IMG/VR virus record: IMGVR_UViG_3300031963_011573
Span: 42,061 to 106,060 of that record
Source of the DNA: a virus
Reading direction: 5' to 3' (one strand)
DNA: 64,000 nt
The number at the start of each line of letters is the position of its first letter. Position 1 is the first letter of the stretch. The translations under genes and the position numbers were made by a program. Shown in pieces: positions 40,726-48,136 of the stretch. The notes below the pieces were generated by a model, which was not told the origin of the DNA, did no database searches, and worked only from the letters and a program-made list of their open reading frames with translations.

Positions 40726-43308
40726 ATGTCAACTACAAAAATCGTCTTAAATAGACAATCTGACTTAATTTTAGATAATGCACAAATCACCGCTCCAGTT
40801 GGTATTGTTGTTGCAGATATCGATGGTTTACAATCAGCGATTACCTCAATTGACAATAATATCTCAACTGAAGTTTCAAGTGAAGTTTCTTCACGTGTAT
40901 CTGGTGATGCTTCTGTTGCGGCTAGCCTTTCAACTGAGGTTTCTGCTCGTGAAGCTGCAGTATCTACTGAAATTTCAAACCGCGTTGCTGGTGATGAATC
41001 ACTTGCCGCAAACTTATCTACTGAAGTTGCTAACCGTGAAGCAGACGTTGATGCTGAGGAATCTCGCGCAATGGTAGCTGAAACTTCATTACAAAACAAC
41101 ATCGATGCTGAAGCATCTTTACGTGTTGTTGGTGATGAAAGTTTAGAAGCTGCGATGTCAACTGCTGATGCTTCTTTGGATACTAAAGTATCTAATGAAA
41201 CTGCACGTGCAGAATCAGCTGAATCTTCATTGGAAGACCGAATTGATTACATCGTCTCAAACGTTGATCCTGCAGCTTTAGATTCATTAACTGAAATCGT
41301 TGGTGCATTCCAATCTGCTGATGGTGACTTAAACGGTGCTATCACTTCATTGGCAACAGCTGCTGGTGCTTCTTTAAGCGCTGAGGCATCTCGTGCAACA
41401 TCTGCTGAAGCATCTTTAGCTTCTGATTTATCAACTGAAGTTGCTGATAGAGAAGCTGCTATCTCATTAGAGGAAGCCGCTCGTATTTCAGGTGACGCTT
41501 CTGTTGTTGCTGACTTGTCAACTGAAACTGCAAATCGTCAAGCTGCCGTATCGACCGAAACATCTGCAAGAGTTGCTGGTGATAACAGTTTAGAAACTAA
41601 AATTTCTGCTGACTTATCAACTGCTAATGCTTCTATCGAAGGTGCTTTATCAACTGAAATTTCAGAAAGAATCGCTGACGTTGATGCTGAAGAATCAAGA
41701 GCAATGAGTGTTGAGGTTGTATTAAGTGATGAGTTGTCTTCTGAAACATCTGCAAGACAAGCAGAAGATAATTGGTTATCTGGTGAATTATCCATTGCAG
41801 TTTCAGATCTTAATGCAAATGATGAGGCTGAAGCTTCAGCTCGTTTAGCTGCTGATGAATCATTAGCTGCTGATTTGTCAACTGAAACTTCACAGAGAGT
41901 TGAGGATCAAATCTATTATGATGGAATTATATCATCTGAAGTTTCAAATAGAGAATTAGCAGATAATAGTTTATCAACTGAAATTGAAAATGAAGCTTCA
42001 ACACGTTTAGCTGCTGATGAATCATTAGCTTCTGATTTATCAACAGGACTATCAACAGAAGAATCTAACCGTACTGTAGCAATTGATAACGAAGCTTCTA
42101 TTCGTTTATCTGCTGATGAAAGTTTATCAACAAAAATATCAGGTGAAATTTCTCGAGAAGATGATGCTCGTACATCAGCTGATACATCTTTAGCAACATC
42201 AATTACTAACGAAGCTTCTATCCGTTTGGCTGCTGACCAATCTTTGGCAACTGCAGTATCTGCTGAAGCATCTCGTATTGATGTCATCCTTGATGGTTCA
42301 GATGTTGATTTAGATCAATTTGCTGAAATCGTTGATTTCGTTAACGGAATTGATTTAGAGAACGATAACGCATTGTTGAGTGCTGTAACTTCAATTGGTT
42401 TAGATATCGATGCTGAAGAGTCAAGAGCAACATCTGCTGAAGCATCTTTGAACTCTGCATTGTCAACAGAAACTTCCGCAAGAATCGCTGACGTTGACGC
42501 TGAAGAGTCTGCAAGAGTATCTGCAATTGACAACGAAGCTTCTATTCGTTTGGCTGCTGACCAGTCTTTAGCTACTGATCTATCTACTGAAACTTCAGCT
42601 CGTATTGCTGACGTTGATGCTGAAGAATCTCGTGCAATGAGTGCAGAAGCTTCATTAACAGATGCAATCTCTACAGAAATCTCAAGAGCAGAAGCTGCTG
42701 AAGCATCTTTAGCTACTGAATTGTCTGAAGAAGTATCTTACTTGATTGCAAACACTGACTTAACTTCAATTGACTCATTTGCTGAAGTATCAACAGAATT
42801 GTCAAATGAAATCTCTACAAGAGAATCAGCTGACTTCTCACTTGAAGCATATGTTTCAAGTGAAATTGATGGTTTAGCTGCAACTGATGAAGCAACTATT
42901 GAACTTGACACTGTTGGAAACGTAATTCGTTTGAAAGAAACAATTGCTGCTCCTGCAAGTGGAACAAGAACATTCGAAGGTAATGTTGAAGTATCTGGTG
43001 AATTGACAGTTGATGGTGTGAATGTAATGGATGAAATCAGCACAGAAGTATCTCGTGCAGAATCTGCTGAAGCATCTTTAGCATACGATTTCACTAACAT
43101 TTATTTCAGAAATGCTGGTGTAGTTGAAACTGCTAATGGTTCACGTACTGAATTTACATTCAATAACGAACTTAGAGCTGGTTCACAGGCAGTTTACTTG
43201 AATGGTCTATTACAAGATGCTGGTGATTATTCAATCACTACAACATCTGTAACATTCAACGATGCTCCTTTAGCTGGTGATAAAGTTGCTGTTTACGGTA
43301 TGTATTAA
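40726..43308 (+). CDS. Long coiled-coil tail fibre with C-terminal beta module
   Basis: An 860-residue fibre. After a short N-terminal strand segment (TTKIVLNRQSDLILDNAQIT, which may attach to the virion), about 40 to 760 is built from helical units such as AEESRAMSAEASLTDAISTE and SxRLAADESLA, with Asp/Ala/Glu/Ser periodicity typical of a trimeric coiled-coil rod. The C-terminal 90 residues (TANGSRTEFTFNNELRAGSQ, then VYLNGLLQDAGDYSI and FNDAPLAGDKVAVYGMY) form the NGLLQ-type beta module seen twice at 39612. Likely a long side or whisker fibre. Confidence 0.75.
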   Translation: MSTTKIVLNRQSDLILDNAQITAPVGIVVADIDGLQSAITSIDNNISTEVSSEVSSRVSGDASVAASLSTEVSAREAAVSTEISNRVAGDESLAANLSTEVANREADVDAEESRAMVAETSLQNNIDAEASLRVVGDESLEAAMSTADASLDTKVSNETARAESAESSLEDRIDYIVSNVDPAALDSLTEIVGAFQSADGDLNGAITSLATAAGASLSAEASRATSAEASLASDLSTEVADREAAISLEEAARISGDASVVADLSTETANRQAAVSTETSARVAGDNSLETKISADLSTANASIEGALSTEISERIADVDAEESRAMSVEVVLSDELSSETSARQAEDNWLSGELSIAVSDLNANDEAEASARLAADESLAADLSTETSQRVEDQIYYDGIISSEVSNRELADNSLSTEIENEASTRLAADESLASDLSTGLSTEESNRTVAIDNEASIRLSADESLSTKISGEISREDDARTSADTSLATSITNEASIRLAADQSLATAVSAEASRIDVILDGSDVDLDQFAEIVDFVNGIDLENDNALLSAVTSIGLDIDAEESRATSAEASLNSALSTETSARIADVDAEESARVSAIDNEASIRLAADQSLATDLSTETSARIADVDAEESRAMSAEASLTDAISTEISRAEAAEASLATELSEEVSYLIANTDLTSIDSFAEVSTELSNEISTRESADFSLEAYVSSEIDGLAATDEATIELDTVGNVIRLKETIAAPASGTRTFEGNVEVSGELTVDGVNVMDEISTEVSRAESAEASLAYDFTNIYFRNAGVVETANGSRTEFTFNNELRAGSQAVYLNGLLQDAGDYSITTTSVTFNDAPLAGDKVAVYGMY

Positions 43309-43323
43309 TAGTTAAAATTTATG

Positions 43324-43345
43324 GGGAGGATGAAATACTCCTCCC
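43324..43345. other. Hairpin without T-run after the coiled-coil fibre
   Basis: GGGAGGA (43324-43330) and TCCTCCC (43339-43345) pair perfectly around an 8-base loop. Only TATATTTA follows, so termination would be weak; it may act as a mRNA 3'-end stabiliser or attenuator between the fibre and the LRR genes. Confidence 0.4.
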
Positions 43346-43346
43346 T

Positions 43347-43357
43347 ATATTTATACA
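43347..43357 (+). promoter_or_regulatory. Candidate phage promoter motif before the first LRR gene
   Basis: ATATTTATACA follows the hairpin and lies 37 bases before the ATG at 43395, further than usual. One position deviates from the consensus. Confidence 0.3.
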
Positions 43358-43394
43358 AAAACATTTTAATAAACTTTAAAAACAAAATAAAACT

Positions 43395-44108
43395 ATGGCA
43401 ACTTTTATAACATCCAAATCAATAGGAGAAACAATTACAATTAATGTTCCAACATCTACTGGATATTGGAAATATAATCATGATGGAGCAGATTCAAGTG
43501 TATTTGAAAATGGAGAACAAATTATCACAATAACAAATGCAAACGGAGAATTTACTCTGATTTCATGCGATAGTGAAGGTAATGTAAGTGGTGATATAGT
43601 TGATTTAGGTTTAGTTAATAACCAAATAACATCATTTGATGGGACTGGTTTAATTAATCTAACAGGTTTAAATTTAAATTCTAACTTATTAACTTCATTT
43701 GACGGAACAGATTTATCAGCATTAACTTATTTATTTATTTATAATAATCAATTAACTTCATTTAATGGGTCTGGATTATCCACATTAAATGATTTAACTT
43801 TACAAAATAACCAATTAACATCATTTGATGCTACAGGTTTAAATAATCTTCAATTTTTAAATATATCTAATAACCTATTGACAAATCCAACTTCAACTAA
43901 CAATTCACTTCTATCACTTCTAGCAGCAAATGAATTAGCAAACGATTGGGACTCTGGTGAATTTTACACAACTGGAGGAAGAACATCCGCCGGAACTGCA
44001 GATTATGATTACTTGATTGCAAATAATTGGGTAGTTGATGGTGCTGATTTAGTTCCCGTTGTAACAGGTAAATTACGTGTTAAAGGTGTTGGACAGATCA
44101 ATCCATAA
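43395..44108 (+). CDS. Leucine-rich-repeat protein, first of a tandem pair
   Basis: A 237-residue protein. A short beta N-terminus (TFITSKSIGETITINVPTST, GYWKYNHDG) precedes about four LRR units of 21 residues of the type NNQLTSFDGTGLxxLxxLxLxxN (about 70-170). Then come a helical LAANELANDWDSGEFYTTGG segment and a C-terminal KLRVKGVGQ strand. The repeat form resembles LRRs of surface and adhesin proteins of Bacteroidota. It follows the long fibre gene, so an adhesin or fibre-tip role is likely. LRR proteins are rarely seen among phage structural genes; the ligand is unknown. Confidence 0.7.
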   Translation: MATFITSKSIGETITINVPTSTGYWKYNHDGADSSVFENGEQIITITNANGEFTLISCDSEGNVSGDIVDLGLVNNQITSFDGTGLINLTGLNLNSNLLTSFDGTDLSALTYLFIYNNQLTSFNGSGLSTLNDLTLQNNQLTSFDATGLNNLQFLNISNNLLTNPTSTNNSLLSLLAANELANDWDSGEFYTTGGRTSAGTADYDYLIANNWVVDGADLVPVVTGKLRVKGVGQINP

Positions 44109-44143
44109 CATAAAATTATAAACTTTAAAAACGAAAAAAAATT

Positions 44144-44857
44144 ATGGCAACTTTTATAACATCCAAATCAGTTGGAGAAACAATTTCAATTTATGCTGAA
44201 ACATCTACTGGATATTGGAAATACAACCACGATGGTACAGATTCAAGCGTATTTGATCAAAATAATGGTGCTCAAACCATAACAGTAGCAAATGCAAATG
44301 GAGAATTTACACTCATTCCATGTTTATCTGATGGTACACCAAGTGGTGATATAACATTATTAGGATTAGGTGGTAACCAACTAACTTCATTTGATGGAAC
44401 AGGTTTAACATCATTGAATGAATTAGGTTTAGGTGACAACCAATTAACATCTTTTGATGCAACCGATTTAACATCTGTTACTAATTTAGTGGTAAGTAGT
44501 AATTTATTAATATCAATTGATGTATCAAGTTTAACCAACTTAAATATTTTAACTTTACAAAATAACCAATTAACATCACTTGACATCACAGGCTTACTAA
44601 ACCTTCAATATTTGAGTGTTGAGAATAACCCATTTACTAACTCAACTTTAACAAACAATTCACTTTTAGCAAAATTAGCAGCAAATGAATTGGCAAATGA
44701 TTGGGATACTGGTGAACTTTACACATCAGGTGGAAGAACATCTGCTGGAACCACAGACTACGATTATTTAATTGCAAATAATTGGGAGATTTTTGGTGCT
44801 GATTTGATTCCAACAGGAACAGGCAAACTACGTGTTAAAGGTATCGGACAATTGTAA
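44144..44857 (+). CDS. Leucine-rich-repeat protein, second of a tandem pair
   Basis: A 237-residue protein of the same layout and length as 43395 (shared ITSKSxGETI opening, GYWKYNHDGxDSSVF, the SLLAxLAANELANDWD and GGRTSAGTxDYDYLIANNW blocks, and KLRVKGxGQ ending). The LRR core varies more between copies than the flanks, for instance TSLNELGLGDNQLTSFDATD and TSVTNLVVSSNLLISIDVSS here. This suggests a recent duplication followed by divergence of the binding face. It ends just before a bidirectional terminator that faces the minus-strand genes. Confidence 0.7.
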   Translation: MATFITSKSVGETISIYAETSTGYWKYNHDGTDSSVFDQNNGAQTITVANANGEFTLIPCLSDGTPSGDITLLGLGGNQLTSFDGTGLTSLNELGLGDNQLTSFDATDLTSVTNLVVSSNLLISIDVSSLTNLNILTLQNNQLTSLDITGLLNLQYLSVENNPFTNSTLTNNSLLAKLAANELANDWDTGELYTSGGRTSAGTTDYDYLIANNWEIFGADLIPTGTGKLRVKGIGQL

Positions 44858-44883
44858 TCCAATATATTTAACCAAACACAACA

Positions 44884-44910
44884 AAAGGGACTCAAAAGGT
44901 CCCTTTTTTT
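44884..44910. terminator. Bidirectional terminator between convergent genes
   Basis: AAAGGGAC (44884-44891) pairs with GTCCCTTT (44899-44906); four extra T follow. The A-rich left arm gives a T-rich tail on the opposite strand, so the hairpin should stop both the LRR transcript (+) and the glycosyltransferase transcript (-), which converge here. Confidence 0.85.
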
Positions 44911-44927
44911 ATTCCTATAGACAACAT

Positions 44928-46112
44928 TTATTTATATAGGTTAGTAGTAGGATCATATATCAAATCCTTATTTCCACCATTAAATACACCCTCAATCAAA
45001 CGATCATACGTTTCAATAACGTCTGTATTTTCAATATGGTAGCGTTGTAACACAACATCATTGCGTTGATTATATCCGTCAATATCTTTATCGTGTTCTG
45101 TTAATATATGATTTAACATTTTAGCGGCCTCAACTGTATCTGAACCCTCGTAATAGTAACCCAAATCTTTACACATTGGAGCATTATGTAAAACTGGATA
45201 CCCTAAATAAGCGGCATCCAAATACAAATAATTTAATGGATTTAACAACTGGTGGCAAATCAACACATCCAAATGTTGAGTTAACATGTAAGCTGTTTGA
45301 TAACGTGATTCAGCCGATATCTTACCTTCCCTAAACAAATCAAATGTTTGAATTATGGACATAAACTCTCGATGTTTTGAAACTACCGTTCCATTTGTAA
45401 TACGAAGTTTTTCAATGTGTTTTCGGCCTGTAATAGTGCGATATGATTCCTCAGCAATCATAGCTGGAATCAAACAAAACTTAACAATGTTGAGGTTTGG
45501 CTCCATGATACCAATTATCTTTTTTTCTTTGGTATTGTCGTACTGCCAATCTTTTGTGTATTTTCCTGCTTTGAACCCTTTATGTATTTCTCTAACCGCC
45601 TCAAATAAAAACTTTTCAGACCATATAAAAGGAACCGCAAAGGCATTTGTACGATATAGTGTTTTATACAAACCAGAATTTACCTCATCTTGTTGTGGAA
45701 CATACCATATTTCATCATATTGACGTTCATATTGAAACTTCTTATCCTCACTTGGACGAAACAAAATATTTTCCATATGGATCACATAGTTGTTTCCACA
45801 TTTATAAGATACAACTTTTTTATTATCTCCAGAACGTTTAAATGTTTCAAGTTGATAGTCAAATATTTGTGCACCCATTACAATCAACAGATCCATCTCC
45901 AAAAACTTATCGTTAAAGTAGTGAATGTCTATTCCATCAAGATATGAAGGACGTTCTGTAAAATCTACATTCATAGAATTTAAAATACAAACATCGTATT
46001 TTTTCTTTGAATTTTTTAGCAGGTGTACAAGCATCAAAACGTTTTGTTTGATACCGTTTGTCCAAATGGATTCTTTGTTGTCTTTTAAGCCGAGTGTGAT
46101 TCCTATTTTCAT
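44928..46112 (-). CDS. DUF2827-like glycosyltransferase
   Basis: A 394-residue protein on the minus strand. MKIGITLGLKDNKESIWTNG opens the first Rossmann-like half; residues 80-180 contain GNNYVIHMENILF and EIWYVPQQDEVNSGLYKTLY. The second half has KKIIGIMEPNLNIVKFCLIP and LDAAYLGYPVLHNAPMCKDL, features of the DUF2827 family of predicted GT-B glycosyltransferases. A sugar-modifying role on DNA, virion or cell surface is possible; donor and acceptor are not evident. Its start overlaps the J-domain gene by 4 bases, so the two form a small operon. Confidence 0.7.
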   Translation of the reverse strand: MKIGITLGLKDNKESIWTNGIKQNVLMLVHLLKNSKKKYDVCILNSMNVDFTERPSYLDGIDIHYFNDKFLEMDLLIVMGAQIFDYQLETFKRSGDNKKVVSYKCGNNYVIHMENILFRPSEDKKFQYERQYDEIWYVPQQDEVNSGLYKTLYRTNAFAVPFIWSEKFLFEAVREIHKGFKAGKYTKDWQYDNTKEKKIIGIMEPNLNIVKFCLIPAMIAEESYRTITGRKHIEKLRITNGTVVSKHREFMSIIQTFDLFREGKISAESRYQTAYMLTQHLDVLICHQLLNPLNYLYLDAAYLGYPVLHNAPMCKDLGYYYEGSDTVEAAKMLNHILTEHDKDIDGYNQRNDVVLQRYHIENTDVIETYDRLIEGVFNGGNKDLIYDPTTNLYK

Positions 46113-46669
46113 ATACTGTTTCCGTGTTTATTTACAAATTGATCTACTAGTTTCTGTTTTTCCTCATCTGTTGCGGCATGCGCATATAACCATATGAATG
46201 AATTTTCAATATTTTTAAGCTTGTCCTTTTTTTCGTTTATACGTATTTTTAAAATATCTTTATCTTCACCATCTATTGAGTGAGATATATTAAGTTGTGA
46301 GCATATTTCATATAAAGTATACAAATCAAATTCCTCAGATGCCGTAGTAGCTTTAACATACAGTTCAGTATGCTCATCTGTTTTTGCTTTATCTGGATGA
46401 GTGATTTTAGCAATTTCCCTATACAACTTTTTAACTTTTTCTCTAGTGGACTTGTCCACTGTGTTTGGGTCTATTTTTTTCTTTGGTAGTTGTTCTTGAG
46501 GGGTTTGAGGGGGAGGTGGAGGTGTCTCACCACGTGCCTCTCTTATTTTATTTAAAAATTCCTCCTTGTTAGAGTCTATAACCTCGTTTTTGTATTCTTC
46601 ATCCAACAATAGAAAACTATATTCTTGCAACAATTTTTTTACTTCAAGTTGTTCTAGTCGTTTACTCAT
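46109..46669 (-). CDS. J-domain (DnaJ-like) protein
   Basis: A 186-residue protein on the minus strand. The N-terminal 50 residues are helical; a Pro-rich stretch (about 49-60) follows. The J-domain is at about 78-125: VKKLYREIAKITHPDKAKTD with the essential HPD at 91-93, then TELYVKATTASEEFDLYTLY. J-domains stimulate the ATPase of host DnaK (Hsp70). A C-terminal helical region completes the protein. It could redirect host chaperones towards head or tail assembly or towards the neighbouring glycosyltransferase; partner not shown. Confidence 0.75.
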   Translation of the reverse strand: MSKRLEQLEVKKLLQEYSFLLLDEEYKNEVIDSNKEEFLNKIREARGETPPPPPQTPQEQLPKKKIDPNTVDKSTREKVKKLYREIAKITHPDKAKTDEHTELYVKATTASEEFDLYTLYEICSQLNISHSIDGEDKDILKIRINEKKDKLKNIENSFIWLYAHAATDEEKQKLVDQFVNKHGNSI

Positions 46670-46670
46670 A

Positions 46671-46681
46671 CCTATAAATAT
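46671..46681 (-). promoter_or_regulatory. Candidate phage promoter motif for the minus-strand operon
   Basis: Read on the minus strand, ATATTTATAGG ends 1 base before the ATG of the J-domain gene (46669). It is the same motif as on the plus strand but reversed, next to its plus-strand partner at 46694. Its orientation with the gene on both strands argues for a real promoter. Confidence 0.5.
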
Positions 46682-46693
46682 TTATCATAGACC

Positions 46694-46703
46694 TATATTT
46701 ATA
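46694..46703 (+). promoter_or_regulatory. Candidate phage promoter motif for the plus-strand 46709 gene
   Basis: TATATTTATA lies 5 bases before the ATG at 46709. Together with the minus-strand motif at 46671 it makes a compact divergent promoter region of 39 bases. Confidence 0.5.
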
Positions 46704-46708
46704 GAGAC

Positions 46709-47971
46709 ATGCCAAGAACAAGAAAACCAAACCCAAAATCTCAACGTCAAATTTCAAACGAACAAATTGAGCCGTATGTTAACCCTGAAAATGGAGAAAC
46801 TATAGGTAATCCAAACATTCCCTCTAATTTTGATCAATTTACAGCAAATGAACAAAATGGAATTGAATTTAACCGCTCAGAAAAACTTTCATTTAGGGGA
46901 GATACTACAAAACCATTCACTATAGGATTTGAAGATATTGATGAGGCAATCCACTACTATTTTTCAAATGTGATTCGCCCTTCAGTTACACAAAACAACA
47001 TGCGAATCCCTGTTCCCATAATATATGGTTCACCTGAACGTTGGAAATCTACACAAAAGGATGGATATTACAAAGACAAGAATGGTGCAATTATGGCTCC
47101 TCTTATCATGTTCAAACGAGATAGTATAGATAAGAATCGCTCTTTGGGTAATAAAATGGATGCAAATTCTCCAAACTTGTACACAACATGGAAAAAAGTA
47201 TATGATCCAAAAAATGCATATTCAAATTTTAACACCTTAAACAACCGTAAACCAGTAGAGCAATTTATAGTAAATGTAATCCCAGATTATGTTACTATAT
47301 CATATACTTGTGCTATACAAACATATTATGTGTCTCAATTAAACAAAATAGTTGAGGCTATCAACTATGCTTCCGACACATATTGGGGAGAAAAAGATCG
47401 TTTCAAATTCTATGCTACAATTAGCTCATTTGATACTCCAATTGAAATAACAGATAATTCAAACAGAATAGCTAAAGCAACATTTACCTTAACTATTAAA
47501 GGATACGTCATACCTGACAGTATTCAAAAACAATTAACATCTATCAAAAAATATAATAGTAAAGCCCAAGTTATAATTGAAATGGAAGCAGTTAGTTCGC
47601 TAGATGATCCAAAACCAAAACCACTTAAAACCACATCCCCTATATTTATAGACAACCAAAAACCAGTAATAAACTATATCTCTCAAGACGTGCTAGTATA
47701 TTTAAACACCAACATACAAAAACTTGGAACATATGTAAATTCAACAACAGTAACATTTAATTCTGGTTGGATTCAAGCTCCAAATAGTTTACCACCAACT
47801 TCTATCGTAAACTTTACATTCTTTGTAAACGGTACATTGGTAGAAAGTGCAGCTATAGTTTCTTTTACCCAAAATGCAGGCATTTCAACTCTTGTAATTG
47901 ACCCTACCGAATTAGGCTACTCAATCTCCCCTTCAGATGAAATAGTAGCTATTGGGAAATTTAGTAATTGA
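46709..47971 (+). CDS. Putative tail completion/sheath stabiliser protein (T4 gp15-like)
   Basis: A 420-residue protein. Its motifs, in order, are VPIIYGSPERWKSTQKDGYY (about 94-113), LIMFKRDSIDKNRSLGNKMD, VNVIPDYVTISYTCAIQTYY then VSQLNKIVEAINYASDTYWG, and a C-terminal beta region with KATFTLTIKGYVIP. The VPIxYGSxERW motif, the ISY strand and the VEAI helix recall gp15-type tail terminators, which cap the tail for head joining. The assignment is tentative. It is the first plus-strand gene after the minus-strand island and the fibre cluster starts behind it. Confidence 0.45.
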   Translation: MPRTRKPNPKSQRQISNEQIEPYVNPENGETIGNPNIPSNFDQFTANEQNGIEFNRSEKLSFRGDTTKPFTIGFEDIDEAIHYYFSNVIRPSVTQNNMRIPVPIIYGSPERWKSTQKDGYYKDKNGAIMAPLIMFKRDSIDKNRSLGNKMDANSPNLYTTWKKVYDPKNAYSNFNTLNNRKPVEQFIVNVIPDYVTISYTCAIQTYYVSQLNKIVEAINYASDTYWGEKDRFKFYATISSFDTPIEITDNSNRIAKATFTLTIKGYVIPDSIQKQLTSIKKYNSKAQVIIEMEAVSSLDDPKPKPLKTTSPIFIDNQKPVINYISQDVLVYLNTNIQKLGTYVNSTTVTFNSGWIQAPNSLPPTSIVNFTFFVNGTLVESAAIVSFTQNAGISTLVIDPTELGYSISPSDEIVAIGKFSN

Positions 47972-47974
47972 TTT

Positions 47975-47985
47975 ATATTTATAAT
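47975..47985 (+). promoter_or_regulatory. Candidate phage promoter motif before the small basic gene
   Basis: ATATTTATAAT lies 3 bases before the ATG at 47989 and 3 bases after the preceding stop. Confidence 0.45.
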
Positions 47986-47988
47986 AAA

Positions 47989-48135
47989 ATGGCAGCTAAA
48001 GTAAAAACATCAGCAACTTCATTGTTTAACAAAAAACCTAAAGTTAAACGTCCTGGAGTTCATGCAAAAAGCAAAACAAGCAAAAATAAAACAAGCAAAA
48101 ACTACGTTAAACAATACGTAGCCCAAGGAAAATAA
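47989..48135 (+). CDS. Small, very basic protein
   Basis: A 48-residue gene, ATG 47989 to TAA 48133-48135, one base before the next ATG. About a third of the residues are Lys or Arg, and one segment reads KKPKVKRPGVHAKSKTSKNK. It could bind nucleic acid or act as a charged tether. A well-placed motif, tight spacing and codon use like its neighbours support a genuine gene. I recall similar short proteins at this position in related phages but cannot name a function. Confidence 0.55.
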   Translation: MAAKVKTSATSLFNKKPKVKRPGVHAKSKTSKNKTSKNYVKQYVAQGK

Positions 48136-48136
48136 A

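Noticed and set aside
46670-46690. T4-type late promoter TATAAATA.
   Set aside because: TATAAATA appears on the strand opposite to the gene it would serve; the consistent sense-strand reading is ATATTTATAA, which differs from the T4 box.
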